From the NCBI GenBank assembly GCA_036346405.1, contig CM070551.1:58298488-58362487 (forward strand): a DNA stretch of 64,000 nucleotides, read 5' to 3'. Below the pieces are notes generated by a model that had not been told where the DNA came from, made no database searches, and saw only the letters and a list, made by a program, of their open reading frames with translations. This stretch comes from Phyllostachys edulis (Eukaryota > Streptophyta > Magnoliopsida > Poales > Poaceae). Below are positions 1 to 11,375 of the stretch, in pieces; position 1 is the stretch's first letter; each line of letters opens with the position of its first letter. The position numbers and the translations under genes were made by a program.

Positions 1-190
1 CCAAGCTCATAGAATCCAAATAAAATAGTTTTGGACCATTGTTCATGTTGACTTTAATCATATTAAATTGTTTTGTTACTCAAAGTCCAATATTAAGCTT
101 TTAAATTAAAATTCAAATAAATCCAAATGGTGAATTTTCTCACTACAACTATTTAAAGGATTTTTAAAGCTCTGAAAATTGGGATGTTAC
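1..190 (-). mobile_element. LTR end fragment (long-LTR Gypsy type), cut by window start
   Basis: On the minus strand this begins TGTAACATCCCAATTTTC and runs into an AT-rich stretch. The same sequence, with small differences, occupies about 37,980-38,188, also with its TG end on the right. The join at 190/191 interrupts the LTR of the neighbouring chromovirus: bases from about 195 match 10,890 onward, whereas bases before 190 do not match what lies left of 10,885. I infer a separate element inserted into that LTR, continuing beyond the window. Its other end and target-site duplication cannot be seen. Confidence 0.7.
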
Positions 191-1749
191 ATACGGCAAC
201 CATGCATGCAACAGGTAAAGTTCCGCAGCTATCATACAAGCAGGTGCTCGAGGTTCTACAGACTATATGGAAGCTACCTAAGCGAGGTGGGTGCTTGGAG
301 ATGCTCAGGGACGATTGGAGCAGCGTCGGCACCAGAGAAGATGACGGCGGCGGCACGGCTTCGTGTGGAGAGGAAACCCTGAGCAAAACAAAGAGGAGTG
401 GGTGGTCGGAGTAGCTTAAGGATCTTATGAGGATCCTAGAGGAGCAAGGAATCGACAAATACCTTACGGAATCAAAGTGGGAGGTGAAAGGGTGTTCTTC
501 GGCCGAAATTGGTTCAAACTTCAAATCCGCGAAATCCTGCCATGCATTGTTGAAATTGGTTGAGGGGTTTTCATTGTCATGCTAAATGGCACGATATGAC
601 ATGAAAGATTTCAACAAAAGCTCACCGTAGACGAAAATGGCACGGTGAGGTCCTCGGAGCACGCTCTGGGAACAACCGAGAGCTAGAATTTGGTCTGAGA
701 GCAACAAGCAACGACAAGGGTCAACATTAGCCAAAATGGAGTCGGCATTGGACGAAGAGAAAGGAGGGTGCACCAGAGAGGAGCTTACTGGAGAGATGAA
801 CTCAGGAGAGCTTCCTCCTCCTCAGCAACGAGAGGAGAAGTGAGCCGAAATGGAGGGCAAGGAGGGGGTATTATCCCTGTGCGATAGCGAGAGATGGTAG
901 CGGCGTGAAGCAAGCGAGCTCGGAGTGGTCGCCGGCGGTGGATCCTGGCGTTGACGGAGGCGTCCCGAGGTTCGCGGCGCGTGGCCGGCGTCTACGCGAG
1001 CCAATGGGAGGAAGGATATGGACCTAACGGGTGAGCCTGCCTCATCAGTGGCTCAGCGTGCCCGCACGAGCCCAAGTTAAGTGGGTCCGTGTGGGCCGTT
1101 CGATCTTGATCAAACGGTCGATATCGTGAGCGAACGTTCAAACTGGCCGAACGGTCACGAGATCTGGCCCGTTGAATTCTAATCGAATGGTTCAAATGTG
1201 TTGGGTTCGACGGTGCAGTTAGTTGACTCAGCCGAGTCAAGAGGCTCGGTCAGGGTTGGGTTCGACCCAATCTAATAGTACTAGGGTTTGACTAGTTTAA
1301 TTCAAACTAATCTTCCCCTTTGACCAAGGTGCTAAAATAGAAATAAAAATTCTAAAAATCTGAAATAAATCAGAGGTGTTCTTGGGATGATCTAGTACCC
1401 AAATAAAATTTGAAACCCCTCTATTCAAGTTATATTTTGCACAGTTTGAATTCAAACTTAAATTTGGTCTTTGAATTGTGTTTGAATTTTCTGAGGGTTG
1501 AAACTAGTCCCAAAAATTTGGGAAAAATTATATTTATTCATGATAATTATTGTAGTATTTGAATAAATTATTTCCAGAAGGTGATCACAAGTTTTTGTTA
1601 CTATTTTTATTTGGAGTTCAATTTCTATGTGTATGTTTAATCTCTTTTTGAGATTTTTCAAGTGCAATATATAATGTAAATGCTTGAAAACAATGATGCA
1701 TGCTCATGAGATTCATAGTAATCCTATTTATTAATTTGGGGATGTGACA
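191..1749 (-). repeat. 3' LTR of the Tekay element (5' portion)
   Basis: On the minus strand the LTR starts at 1,749 with TGTCACATCCCCAAATTAA, directly after a purine tract. It passes through an AT-rich zone (1,260-1,740), a GC-richer zone (1,000-1,260) and an exon-like leader (190-980). The leader matches 10,890-11,650 with the same candidate splice sites, for example an exon-end/gtgagc junction near 625. The LTR is broken at 190 by another element, so only about 1.56 kb remains of an LTR I estimate at about 4.5 kb. Confidence 0.8.
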
Positions 1750-1763
1750 AACCTCCCCCCCAT
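1750..1763 (-). other. Polypurine tract of the Tekay element
   Basis: The minus strand reads ATGGGGGGGAGGTT immediately before the TGTCACATCCCC end of the 3' LTR. A purine run directly 5' of the 3' LTR is the plus-strand priming site of LTR retrotransposons and fixes the element's orientation. Confidence 0.8.
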
Positions 1764-1958
1764 ACAAAAGATGTCGACCCTAAGATCTGGGTAGGTCGAA
1801 AATTGGATAGGAAAGTTCTAATAGAAGATACAACATTTGTTGTCCTAATTTCCTTCAAAGATAGTGTTAAGATATCCTAACAAGGTTACAAGGAATGGAT
1901 ATTACATTTTCCTTTCCATTGTTTTGCTTACGCTTTCCTTTCTTGATTTGAAGGCACT

Positions 1959-2396
1959 TCAAGCAGAAGGAAAAAAATTTGGATATTCATCTCGCATAAG
2001 GTCTTCATGTTCCCGAGTAGCCTCATCTTCAGTATGGTTGCTCCACTGAACTTTGAGGAACTTGATGTTGCGATTTCTCGTTTGGCGCTCCATTTCTTCA
2101 AGAATGCGAATCGAGTGCTCCCGATAAGAAAGATCGGGTTGCAAGACGAGTTCTTCTAACTTAATTGCTTCAGTTGGGATGCGAAGGCACTTTTTCAGTT
2201 GTGAAACATGGAACACGTTATGCACATCTAAAAGTGATGGTGGCAATTCCAATTGATAGGCCATCGATCCCAGTTTCGCTAGAATCCGGAATGGTCCGAT
2301 GTAGCGAGGTGCTAACTTGCCTTTGACTTGGAAACGATGCATTCCTTTCATTAGAGAGACTTTAAGGTAAACATAATCATCCACCTCAAAGCTCAA
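1959..2396 (-). pseudogene. Gypsy integrase C-terminus with chromodomain
   Basis: A 145-residue open segment. Residues ~1-60 resemble the integrase C-terminal region of chromoviruses (DDYVYLKVSLMKG, GKLAPRYIGPFRI). Residues ~95-140 (RILEEMERQTRNRNIKFLKV, then WSNHTEDEATREHEDLMRDE) resemble a chromodomain, which directs integration toward particular chromatin. It ends with a natural-looking stop about 200 nt before the polypurine tract, so it is probably the true polyprotein C-terminus. It is separated from the integrase core by frame breaks around 2,400-2,790. Confidence 0.85.
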
Positions 2397-2786
2397 CTCG
2401 CGACGACGACGGTCGGCATATGACTTCTAACGAGATTGAGCCGTCCGAAGTCGCTCACGAATGTTACAGACTTGCTCTTCGGCATCCTCCACCAAGGTGG
2501 GACCATGGAATGGTCTCTCCCCGGCTTCGGATCAATTCAAGGGTGTCCTACAAGCTCTTCCATACAATGTCTCGAAGGGTGACATTTGTATGCTTGATTG
2601 GAAGCTATTGTTGTAGGAGAACTCTGCAAACGGCAAGCATTTTTCCCAATTCTTGCTATAGGACAACACACATGCTCGGAGAAGGTCTTCTAAAACTTGG
2701 TCCACCCTCTCAATTTGTCCATCCGTTTACGGGTGATAAGCAGAGCTGAAAGATAGATTGGTCCCCATTGCTTTATGTAAGCACTT

Positions 2787-3354
2787 CTAGAAATGGGATG
2801 TGAACTGAGGACCTCGATCTAAAACTACCACCTTAGGTACACCGTGGAGACAGACGATCCTTGAGAGATAAAGTTCTGCTAGCTTGACCCCAGTGTAGGT
2901 GGTCTTGACAGGAATGAATGAGCGACTTTTGTTAGACGATCGACAATCACCCATATACAATCTGACCCAGTTTGAGTCCTCGGAAGTCTTGTGATGAAGT
3001 CCATACTGACTTCCTCCCACTTCCATTGAGGAATGGGCAAAGGTTGGAGAGTACCCGCTGGCCTCAAATGTTCAGCCTTGATTCTCTGGCATACGTCGCA
3101 CTCAGCAACATATTGTGCGATCTGCTTCTTCATCTGACCACACCATAACCTCTTTTTCAGGTCTTGATACATCTTGGTACTCCCTGGATGTATAGGACCT
3201 TAGTGTCGTGAGCTTCTTTGAGAATTAATTCTCTCAAATTGTGATCAAATGGCACCACCAAATGGTTTCCGAACCATAGGGTGCCTTGTGCATCTTCGGT
3301 GAAACATTTGGCCTTGCCTTGCTTCATTTTCTCCCGAATTTGAGCTACTTCCAT
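2787..3354 (-). pseudogene. Gypsy integrase zinc-binding and catalytic core fragments
   Basis: Overlapping segments in more than one frame (3,354-3,157, 3,172-2,879, 3,026-2,787) together read as integrase. There is an N-terminal HHCC-like region with YVAECDVCQRIKAEHL, then the core motif WEEVSMDFITRLP with its catalytic Asp, then VVVLDRGPQFTSHF with a second Asp. Frame changes near 3,165 and 2,960 break it. In the family this enzyme joins cDNA ends to host DNA. The sequence continues degenerate to 2,400. Confidence 0.82.
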
Positions 3355-3485
3355 GTCAGTCTTCTGGGCTTCTTTAATCTAGTCCTCAAGTGTGAAATTC
3401 ACACTTAGGGCAGCAAGTGAGCCTTCTTCAATTATCTCCAGGTGCAGACGTTGCATTGCAGCACACAAGCTTTGCCAAGTGAGAG

Positions 3486-3794
3486 TTACTGAAACAAGCA
3501 GTTGCATTGAGATTTTCTACTCAAAGCATCGGCTACCACATTGGCTTTCCCTGGATGATAATGGAGTCCCAAATCATAATCCTTTATCAATTTGAGCCAT
3601 CTTCTTTGCCTCAAGTTCAGATCGGCTTGGATGAAAATATATTTGAGATTCTTGTGATCGGTATAGATCTCACAACGATTACCGATGAGGTAATGTCGCC
3701 AAATCTTCAAAGCATGTACTACAGCTGCAAGCTCCAAGTTGTGCATGGGATAATTAGCTTCATGACGCCTCAATTTCCTCGATGCATATGCCAC
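3486..3794 (-). pseudogene. Gypsy RNase H domain
   Basis: A 102-residue segment has the Ty3/Gypsy RNase H signature: VAYASRKLRRHEANYP-like start, NLELAAVVHALKIWRHYL, IYTDHKNLKYIF and the terminal HPGKANVVADALSRK. It removes the RNA strand of the replication hybrid. It follows the RT segment (4,469-3,978) after a frame break around 3,800-3,970, which still shows RT-connection-like residues. Confidence 0.87.
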
Positions 3795-3977
3795 AACTCA
3801 GCCCTCTTGCATGAGTACACAACCGAGCCCATGACGAGAAGCATCACAGTAAATGTCGAAGCTCTCGTGAATATCGGGCAGGATGAGTACTAGAGCTTTG
3901 GTCAGACATTCTTTTAAGATCTGAAATCTTTGCTCGCACTCTGCTGACCATTCGAACTTCTTTTCTTTCTTTAGAAG

Positions 3978-5318
3978 CTATGTCATCGGCCTCGCAATTT
4001 TTGAGAAATTCTGGATGAATTTGCGGTAGTATCCCGCAAGTCTAAGAAAACTACGAATGTCGGTGACACTCTTGGGTTGTTTCCAGTCAAGAACATCTTG
4101 CACTTTACTTGGATCAATAGCGATACCTCCTTTGGATAGAACATGACCCAAGAAACTAACTTCATGAAGCCAGAACTCGTATTTGCTGAATTTGGCATAT
4201 AGTTGATGTTGACGAAGCTTATCTAACACAAGTCGCAAGTGCCGCTCGTGTTCTTCATCAAACTTGGTGTAGATGAGGATGTCATCGATGAACACAACAA
4301 CAAATTGATCCAAATACTCCACGAAAATTGAATTCATGAGGTTCATGAAGTAAGCTGGAGCATTAGTTAGGCCGAAAGACATAACAGTATACTCGTACAA
4401 ACCATAACAAGTAGACAATGCCGTCTTTGGTATGTCTTCAGCTCTGACCTTGATCTTATGATAGCCCAATCATAAATCAATCTTCGACAATACTTGAGCT
4501 CCATTCAGTTGGTCGAACAAATCATCAATCTGCGGGAGCGGATACTTGTTCTTGACAGTGACTTCGTTCAACGGACGGAAGTCAACACACATCCGCAAAC
4601 TCTTGTCTTTCTTCTTGACAAAGATAGCCGAGCATCCCCAGGGTGAGGAGATCGGCCGAATAAAGCCTTTATCTTGCAGTTCCTTGAGTTGCTTATTCAA
4701 TTCTTCCAACTCATTGGGAGGCATTCGGTATGACCGTTTTGAAATGGGCGCAGTACCGGGTGCAATTTCGATGACGAACTCAACTTCTCGATCAGGGGGC
4801 ATGCCTGGGAGTTCTACGGAGAATACATCTGGATACTCACATACCACTGATACTTTCTCCAATTCAAGGGAAGTACTAGCTTTCAAGGCATAGAGATGAG
4901 GTTTGCCTACTAAAGGTGCAAAAACGACTTGATTGCCATCTTCGCTTGTGACATAAATAGGCCGTTGAGCACAATTGATTTGCCCTTGGTTTTTGGACAG
5001 CCAATCCATCCCTAATATCACATCAATACCCACTGAAGTTATCACTATTAGGTTTTCCAAAAATTTAATCCCATGAATCTCCATTTTTACGTCCCGCCAG
5101 ACTTGATCGGTTTGGAAAACCGATCCCGGTGACTGGATCTGATAAGGTGGCTGAAGTGTATGCATTTCAAAATGATGTTGTGCAGCAAAGGACTTCTTGA
5201 TAAATGAATGAGATGCTCTCGAATCAAATAAGACAATAGCTGGAAAAGAATTAACAAAGAGAGTACCCAAAACGACGTCGGGTGCGTCGTTTGCCTCCTC
5301 GGCAGTAACGTGGTTCAC
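3978..5318 (-). pseudogene. Gypsy protease-reverse transcriptase with one in-frame TGA
   Basis: From 5,318 the minus strand encodes a protease region. Its catalytic triplet reads Asp-Ser-Arg (about 5,217-5,225) rather than the usual Asp-Ser/Thr-Gly. RT follows with RMPPNELEELNKQLKELQ, GCSAIFVKKKDKSLRMCVDF, RPLNEVTVKNKYPLPQIDDL and SKIDL. A TGA at 4,470-4,472 interrupts the usual SKIDLRSGYHQI stretch. The frame then continues with GYHKIKV, SFGLTNAPAYFMNLMN and the catalytic FIDD box at 4,281-4,292, to about 3,978. With a substituted protease residue and a stop inside RT it should be non-functional. Confidence 0.9.
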
Positions 5319-5360
5319 TCGGCCACGTGTAGGGACTTGATGAGGAGTAGATGCTGCCCT

Positions 5361-6516
5361 CTAGGGTGGTGAGGGTCTTGCTGGAGCTGGTGGTGGTGTA
5401 GGAGCTCCATAGGTACGGGGCATCCCTAGTTGCTTCGCAAGGCATTGATGCGCATAGTGGCTAGGGCGGCCACAATGGAAACAAGTGATGTTGGGCTTGA
5501 ATGTGCTGCTACTTTGGGAACTCTTGACCCCATTATGCTGCTGTGCCACTGGTGCAGAAGGTCGTGGAGTCGCCGTTGGAGGTCTCGGTGGCATCAGAGC
5601 TTGAAAACGGGGCACGTGAGGCGGCCCAGTGAGCTACCGAGCGAAACAGCCGCTTGCTGAAATTTAGGCGGCTCTCTTCCTCTTCCTCAACTCCTCCAAT
5701 GCTATGCTCTTGTGTTCCACCACTATGGCCTTGTTGACCATGTGCTGGAAGTTCTTGAAGTCATGCACAGCAAGAGCTAGCTACATCTCCTCCGTCAAGC
5801 CGTTGATGAACCGGCTCTGACGGTGGGCATTCGTGGAGACATCATCTGGAGTATAATGAGCCAAGAAGTTGAACTCGTGTAAATACTCCGTAACACTCTT
5901 CTTCCCCTGCTTAAGAGCAAGGAACTGTTGCTACTTGATCAATAACACCCCTCGGGGATGTGAGCCTCGCGGAAGGTTGCTTGAAACTCATCCCAAGTCG
6001 GAATGTCTCCATTCGGTTGCATGGCGGAGAAATTATCCCACCACGCGCTTGCGGTGACTTTCAGCTAATTGCTGGCAAATAGGACCCTCTCAGTGCTGGT
6101 GCACTGAGCGATCACCAACTTCTTCTCTACGGTGCGGAGCCAATCTTCCGCTTCCATAGGGTCTTTCGTGCTGGAGAAGGTCGGGGGATTAGTTCGCTGA
6201 AAATCAGCGAGTCCTCCGTGCGCTCGTGGCCCTGATGGTCCGGGTGCCAGAGATGTGTTATGCGTGATCACTTCCAAGATCCGCGTCTAGTCCATCCTAT
6301 TACGCTCGATCTGAGCCAAGACCTCCACCATTGTGGGCGGCGGAGGAAGCACTTCCTCGGGACAGCCACCTCGAGGGTAGCGGCGATCCTCACGCGCCAC
6401 ATGCTCGCCTCAAGCATTGGGCTCAAGGCTTGCAGCGGGAGGGGGTCGTGGAGGTGGAGACCACTCCCCTGGATGTGCTCTTGACCAGGTTGTAGCCCCT
6501 GCCATCCTGTTGTCAC
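5361..6516 (-). pseudogene. Gypsy gag remnant with CCHC zinc knuckle
   Basis: The gag core (about 6,220-6,065) includes FQRTNPPTFSSTKDPMEAED and WLRTVEKKLVIAQC. A TAG at 6,065-6,067 interrupts it, after which the same frame continues QLKVTASAWWDNFSA-like (the leading Gln is the stop). A retroviral-type zinc knuckle CFHCGRPSHYAHQC (CX2CX4HX4C) lies around 5,450-5,490 in the segment 5,615-5,361. It packages element RNA in virus-like particles. Frame breaks between 6,000 and 5,620 separate the two parts. Confidence 0.82.
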
Positions 6517-7151
6517 AAGGATGCTTAGAGAACAGACTAATGATACACTCGAACGAGTGCGAAAGAAGTTTTGGACAGCAAGTAGAATATCTTAAACTAG
6601 CATGCAATATGGCAACAAAAATGCACAAAACTTAACACCAATTGAAAACACAAAGGAACAGAGGCCAATATAAAATCCATTAAAGCAATTCATAGTTTTT
6701 CGGTTACAATTACATCCATATAGGCCCGTAGGCGAAGGGTAATTGCCCGAAACAAAAGTTCTTGCAAAGAAACATCAAGAGTTCAACAACTACTAATCTA
6801 TTACAAGAATCTAAAAATACACGCTCACTGGACACATGTCTGGACAGCAAGCTCACTACACGAACATCCTAGGGGTTCCGGTTAAAATCCACCGAAAACT
6901 CACTCAACCAATAATATCTAGGTGATCCCGTATCCTTAGGGTTATCCGGATTAATAAGTCGCAGAGGGGATCCTATGTCAATGACATGGCCTCCTGCGGG
7001 GGTCTGGCCTTTGAGCACAAGAGAAACCCATAGACATGCGGGCTTGACGTCTCTGTCCATACTCAAGTACTCATCCCCTCACTTCTAGAAGATGGTACTC
7101 TGAGGGTGCGGTGACATATGGAGAGACCTCATTCTCCCCATAAAGCACGTG
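6517..7151 (-). other. Leader stretch between leader ORF and gag
   Basis: About 600 bp between the leader ORF and gag on the minus strand. A 65-residue open segment (7,066-6,869) has no recognisable domain; it may be the broken C-terminal part of the leader ORF or untranslated. No other feature is seen. Confidence 0.3.
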
Positions 7152-7678
7152 TCAGTCTACAAGTCCCATGTTACATATGGGTTGTAGATGCTCCTGAGCC
7201 ATGATGAGATGATGCTGCGTCTCCCATAGCTCATGTGTGGTGCAATGGTGAACTTGGTTCATGATGTGAACCAACCTCGCCAGTTGCCTCACTTGGGGAT
7301 CTTCTCCGTACTGGATCCTAGCAAAGGTGTTCACGTCCGCGCCATGTGCTTGCATAGGAAAATGGTCATATGGTGGCTGAGACAACTCTGTTAAGTCATA
7401 ACGAAGATGACTCATAGACATACGAGCCACTTCTTGCAAAGCCATGGCCTCGAAAGTGCCACGTGCCTGAAAATGGTACGGAATGCTTCCCGTAACCTGT
7501 CTAGCAATGATGTGGATCACGGCCTAATAGTCTTCCAATCCCGACCCTCTATCTCGACGGTAGATGGAGTAGGTTGGCTGGTATGTGAAGTTCGCCCTCC
7601 ACATCATGTCTCTAAGTAGCACCGGGTATCCGTCCACATCCTCCGCTTGGGTCTCCTTGACAAGGTACTGACGACTCA
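7152..7678 (-). pseudogene. Accessory ORF in the chromovirus leader, unrecognised product
   Basis: From an ATG at 7,676-7,678 (start MSRQYLVKETQAEDVDGYPV) the frame runs about 175 codons to a stop at 7,152, broken only by one in-frame TAG near 7,524. The downstream half includes FEAMALQEVARMSMSHLRYD and DPQVRQLARLVHIMNQVHHC. It lies between the primer binding site (7,877-7,892) and gag, where a canonical Gypsy element needs no protein. I do not recognise a domain. From memory, grass Gypsy elements often carry hypothetical leader ORFs with a similar alternation of aromatic and Ala/Leu-rich segments, but I cannot verify homology. Function unknown. Confidence 0.5.
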
Positions 7679-7876
7679 TCTAAGAACAGGGAAGGACAAG
7701 GTGAGTTAGTTTTGTAAATCAAAATGAGAATAAAGTGAGGAATGATACTAAGATGGATAAGGAATAAAAGATATTCCTGACTTAACTTTCTAAAATTATT
7801 TTGATAACTCGAAAATACTTTGACCAAGGTCTTCCTAAACTTAACGCCTGTGCTATTTCTAACCTACAGTTAGTAT

Positions 7877-7892
7877 GGCTCTGATATCAACG
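7877..7892 (-). other. Primer binding site (initiator tRNA-Met type)
   Basis: The minus strand reads TTGATATCAGAGCC just after the LTR end CCCCACA. It differs by one base from TGGTATCAGAGCC, the 3' complement of plant initiator tRNA-Met that primes minus-strand synthesis in most plant LTR retrotransposons. It fixes the inner boundary of the 5' LTR at about 7,894. Confidence 0.8.
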
Positions 7893-8386
7893 TTGTGGGG
7901 ACCCCCGGGTTATTCCCGTCAGACCAAGGCATTCCCGGTCTTATGGAAACAACTTTGGGTCTCCTGTGAATGGATTCCAACTTAACTCCATGTAAGAGAG
8001 AGGCTTGACCAAAGACTAGAGTCCCAACAATCATGCGTGCTGCTCCTCTACGAGCACTACATGATAATCGGTTCTCCAACGATCCAAGCACTACACTTAC
8101 TGAGTTAAATTGGAAGCCACGGACAGCAAGTATGAGATCATGTTGGCTCCCAAGATCAGTGACCAACATGCCCCCAAACTCACAATTAGCATTGATCACA
8201 TCCATACAACATTCATATATTCGATAGTTCAAAAGACATACAACATAGTAGTTCAAGTCTACAACTATTACAAGTGGCCGACCGGCGAAATTCAAATAAG
8301 AACATAAAAGTAATAGAGGAAGAAATGTAAATAAACCAAAAGTCTAGCATGGTATGCCCCATAACCCATCGGCAACCGACTAGAAG

Positions 8387-8463
8387 TTAAATAATTGCAC
8401 TACTAAATCGATTAATAAGCAAATTGACACTAACGAGCCCATCAGGCTCAAAGTCTTCTTCGC
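8387..8463 (-). CDS. Predicted terminal coding exon inside the LTR
   Basis: On the minus strand an acceptor (cgattcag) precedes 8,463. Joined in phase 1 to the 63-nt exon it continues G-EEDFEPDGLVSVN and ends at a TAA (8,387-8,389). The counterpart at 62,856-62,920 reads E-EVDPQGVNYCETDFDFAFDD. Both begin acidic and share a D-x-x-P-x-G/D-P-x-G-like core. The intervening intron would be about 1.27 kb and use a GC-AG pair. Inference from comparison of two copies. Confidence 0.4.
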
Positions 8464-9733
8464 CTGAATCGTTGCAGCCAGGTTAAGTACAAAATTATAC
8501 TTGCAAGTCTTACACAAAGATAAAATTAGTTATGCATAATGGACATTCAAATGATAGCATTAGTGGCTTTAGTTTTGCAAAAAACGCAACAATTTTCAAC
8601 CTACACATACTAGTTTTTTAATTGCCAATTCAAAAACAGATTTGAAGTAGAAGTAAAGCATGTGATAAAGTAATACATTGATAAACAAATGAATCAAACA
8701 AACAACAAAGTGGCAGCCCACTTTGATATATAAAAAATGCATGACCATCCCATTCATACCGAATACCAAGTTGTACCTAAAATTTTAACTCAAAGTCTGA
8801 CAATAGTAACTCCCGAACTCAAGTGATCGTCCATAACTGTGGACACGGCTATTCAAATAGATTTATCTCTACAGAGGTGTACTACTTTACCCACACGACT
8901 CAATTAGCCCGTAAGCCTCCGGAATAATGACACACTTCCTTAGGTATGTCGGCCGGGGAGAATCGAGATACGATCGTTTTTGGCAAGAAAATCCTATTAA
9001 GTTAAGTCCCCCTTGCAAGATGTTCCCTTACTTAGTACAAGCGACATATAGCACTTGCTAAGCGGCTCACAAGTTGTATTGAATATACCGATGCAATGTA
9101 AATAATGAAGAATGGTGCTCACATGCACACTATAGAAAATTACATCGACTCCTACGGACAAATGATCAACACAAGTGCCCTTACACCACCATGAGACTTA
9201 ACACAATAAAACCTTCCCCCTACTTAACCGTACAACACCCATATACTGCGTGTGATAGCACGAGTTTTACTTGAATCAATGATGTTACCAAAGTTCGGTC
9301 CTTGTTAGTCCGGACAAGCCAACCACATACCCGATCTCATGCACGAAGGCACCATCACTAGCAACCTCTTGTCCAGACCCCAAAACTCATTTAAAATGAC
9401 AAAAGTTAACTCAATAAATAGATACAAAGATCTAGAACAAAAAGAATATACGAAAGTACGTGTCTCCCATAATTGTCGGGTTATTCCCGACAATCAAACT
9501 ACCGTTTCTAGACTTACATGGCTAAGCAAACCCGCACAATATATTTCACACAACCTAACTTAAGCATGTGGTACTGGAATAATTCAAGGATAACCTCATG
9601 AATAGGATATAACTAACTACACACCACAAAAATAGCGACATAGCAAAACAAGCATGGAAGCAATTATCATTGCACTAACTTATCAAAAACTGGGATCAAA
9701 TATGATGCAAAAGAAAGTTAAAATGATGCTTGC

Positions 9734-9796
9734 CTTGCTGGAAGTTCAGTTGTTCACTCTCGGTGGCGTATGAGTAAATATTAATAGCCTCGGAAT
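9734..9796 (-). CDS. Predicted 63-nt coding exon inside the LTR
   Basis: On the minus strand, ctatag precedes the segment and gcaagc follows it (a GC donor). Read in phase 1 it gives SEAINIYSYATESEQLNFQQ with no stop. The plus-strand LTR at 61,536-61,598 has a segment of exactly 63 nt at the same relative place, between caatag and gtaagc, reading SDEFIEYMSDPLQQESYLQQ in the same phase. Shared length, phase and Gln-Gln end despite different sequence suggest a conserved coding exon. Upstream start codon not located. Confidence 0.45.
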
Positions 9797-11318
9797 CTAT
9801 AGAATTAACAATATCGATAAACACCGAGAAATACCTCAAAAAATCAAAATGCTCAAAAATGCATGTTTTTTCTACAGTATATAGTGTATGATTTGAGATG
9901 AATTTAGGTGAAAGAATTATTCCATTTGGAGTTATTATGTGAAAGTTATAGCAATTTGAATTTCAGATTCCAATATGTCATTGTTCATGCAATTTAATTA
10001 CTTGGTCAAAATTTGCAGAGCAGTGGCGGATACAAGGATTATATAGATAAATAGAGAATATTATTACAAGCCCAAAATATCTTGGTTCATCTCATTTGGA
10101 GTTTTTATGAATTAGTTATGCATTTTCGAAGTTATCAGCCTTTTTCTATTGTAAGAATAATAGAGTCATGGATCATTTTCCAAAATTATATTCTCTGCTA
10201 CAGAGACAGGGTTGAAACCAATTTTATAATAAAGTTCATTAAAAATGAAAATTATCAGCACTGGTTTCATCCATTTTGGAGTTGAGATGAATTAGTTATG
10301 TATATTTGAAGTTATTCAAATTTTTAGTGTGCAATTAATAGATTTCGAATTACTAAAAGCATTTATTACTTTTTACACCGACGCTGCGCTAGCCGCAGTC
10401 ACTAACCTGCGGGTCCAGTGAATAGTTCATTTTTCTTTTAACTTCCGATTTACATTGCGTACTGACATGTGGGGCCCGTCCGTTAGTGACTCTATTCCGC
10501 GGACTCGGTCCACCGGTACATGTGCACAGCGCACGGTGTTTAAGGCCTTGGGCCCACATGTCAGCCGCTCTCCGTTTTTGTTTATCCCCACTGTTTTCTG
10601 TGTGCGGGCCCTTGTGTAAGTGATAGATTACTTCCATTAAGACAGCCACTAACTCCTAACCTAATCATCAGTACTTAATGGCAATCATTTGCTGTAAACG
10701 GCCAACTACAGTAGTTGTCCGCATACGACAATGCACCCGCGCGTTTGCCCGGTGGCTCGTCGGCGCTACGCGCCACAGTGGAGCCGACCAAGGACTTGGA
10801 TAGATGCGTAATGTTGCTGCACACCTAGTGCAAGTGGTTCTGACACTGAGGATCTACTGGCGGCTAGCGGAGTTGGCAAGGCTCATCGGCAACCATGCAT
10901 GCAACAAGTAAAGCTCCACAACGATTATACAAGGAGGTGCCAGAGGTTCTACGGACTATATGGAAGCTACCTAAGCGAGGTGGGTGCTCGGAGAAGCTCA
11001 GAGACGATTGGAGCAGCGTCGACGCCAAAGAAGATGACGGCGGCGGCACGGCTTCGCGTGGAGAGGAAACCCTAAGCAAAACAAAGAGGAGTGGGTGGTC
11101 GAAGAAGCTTAAGGATCTTATGAGGATGCTAGAGGAGCAATGAATTGACAAATACCTTACCGAATCAAAGTGGGAGGTGAAAGGGTGTTCTTCGGCCGAA
11201 ATTGGTTCAAACTTCAAATCCGCGAAATTCTTCCATGCATTGTTCAAATTGGTTGAGGGGTTTTCATTGTGATGTTAAATGGCACGATATGACACGAAAG
11301 ATTTCAACTAAAGCTCAC

Positions 11319-11375
11319 CGTAGACGAAAATGGCACGGTGAGGTCCTCGGAGCACGCTTTGGAAACAGCCGAGAG
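11319..11375 (-). other. Predicted LTR leader exon
   Basis: On the minus strand the segment lies between an acceptor (cttgtag before CTCTCGG) and a donor (CTACG before gtgagc). The corresponding segment in the 3' LTR (about 627-684) keeps both sites. The plus-strand LTR has a positionally equivalent segment at 59,790-59,865 with ctgtag and CCCG/gtgagc. Prediction only; no transcript evidence. Confidence 0.4.
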
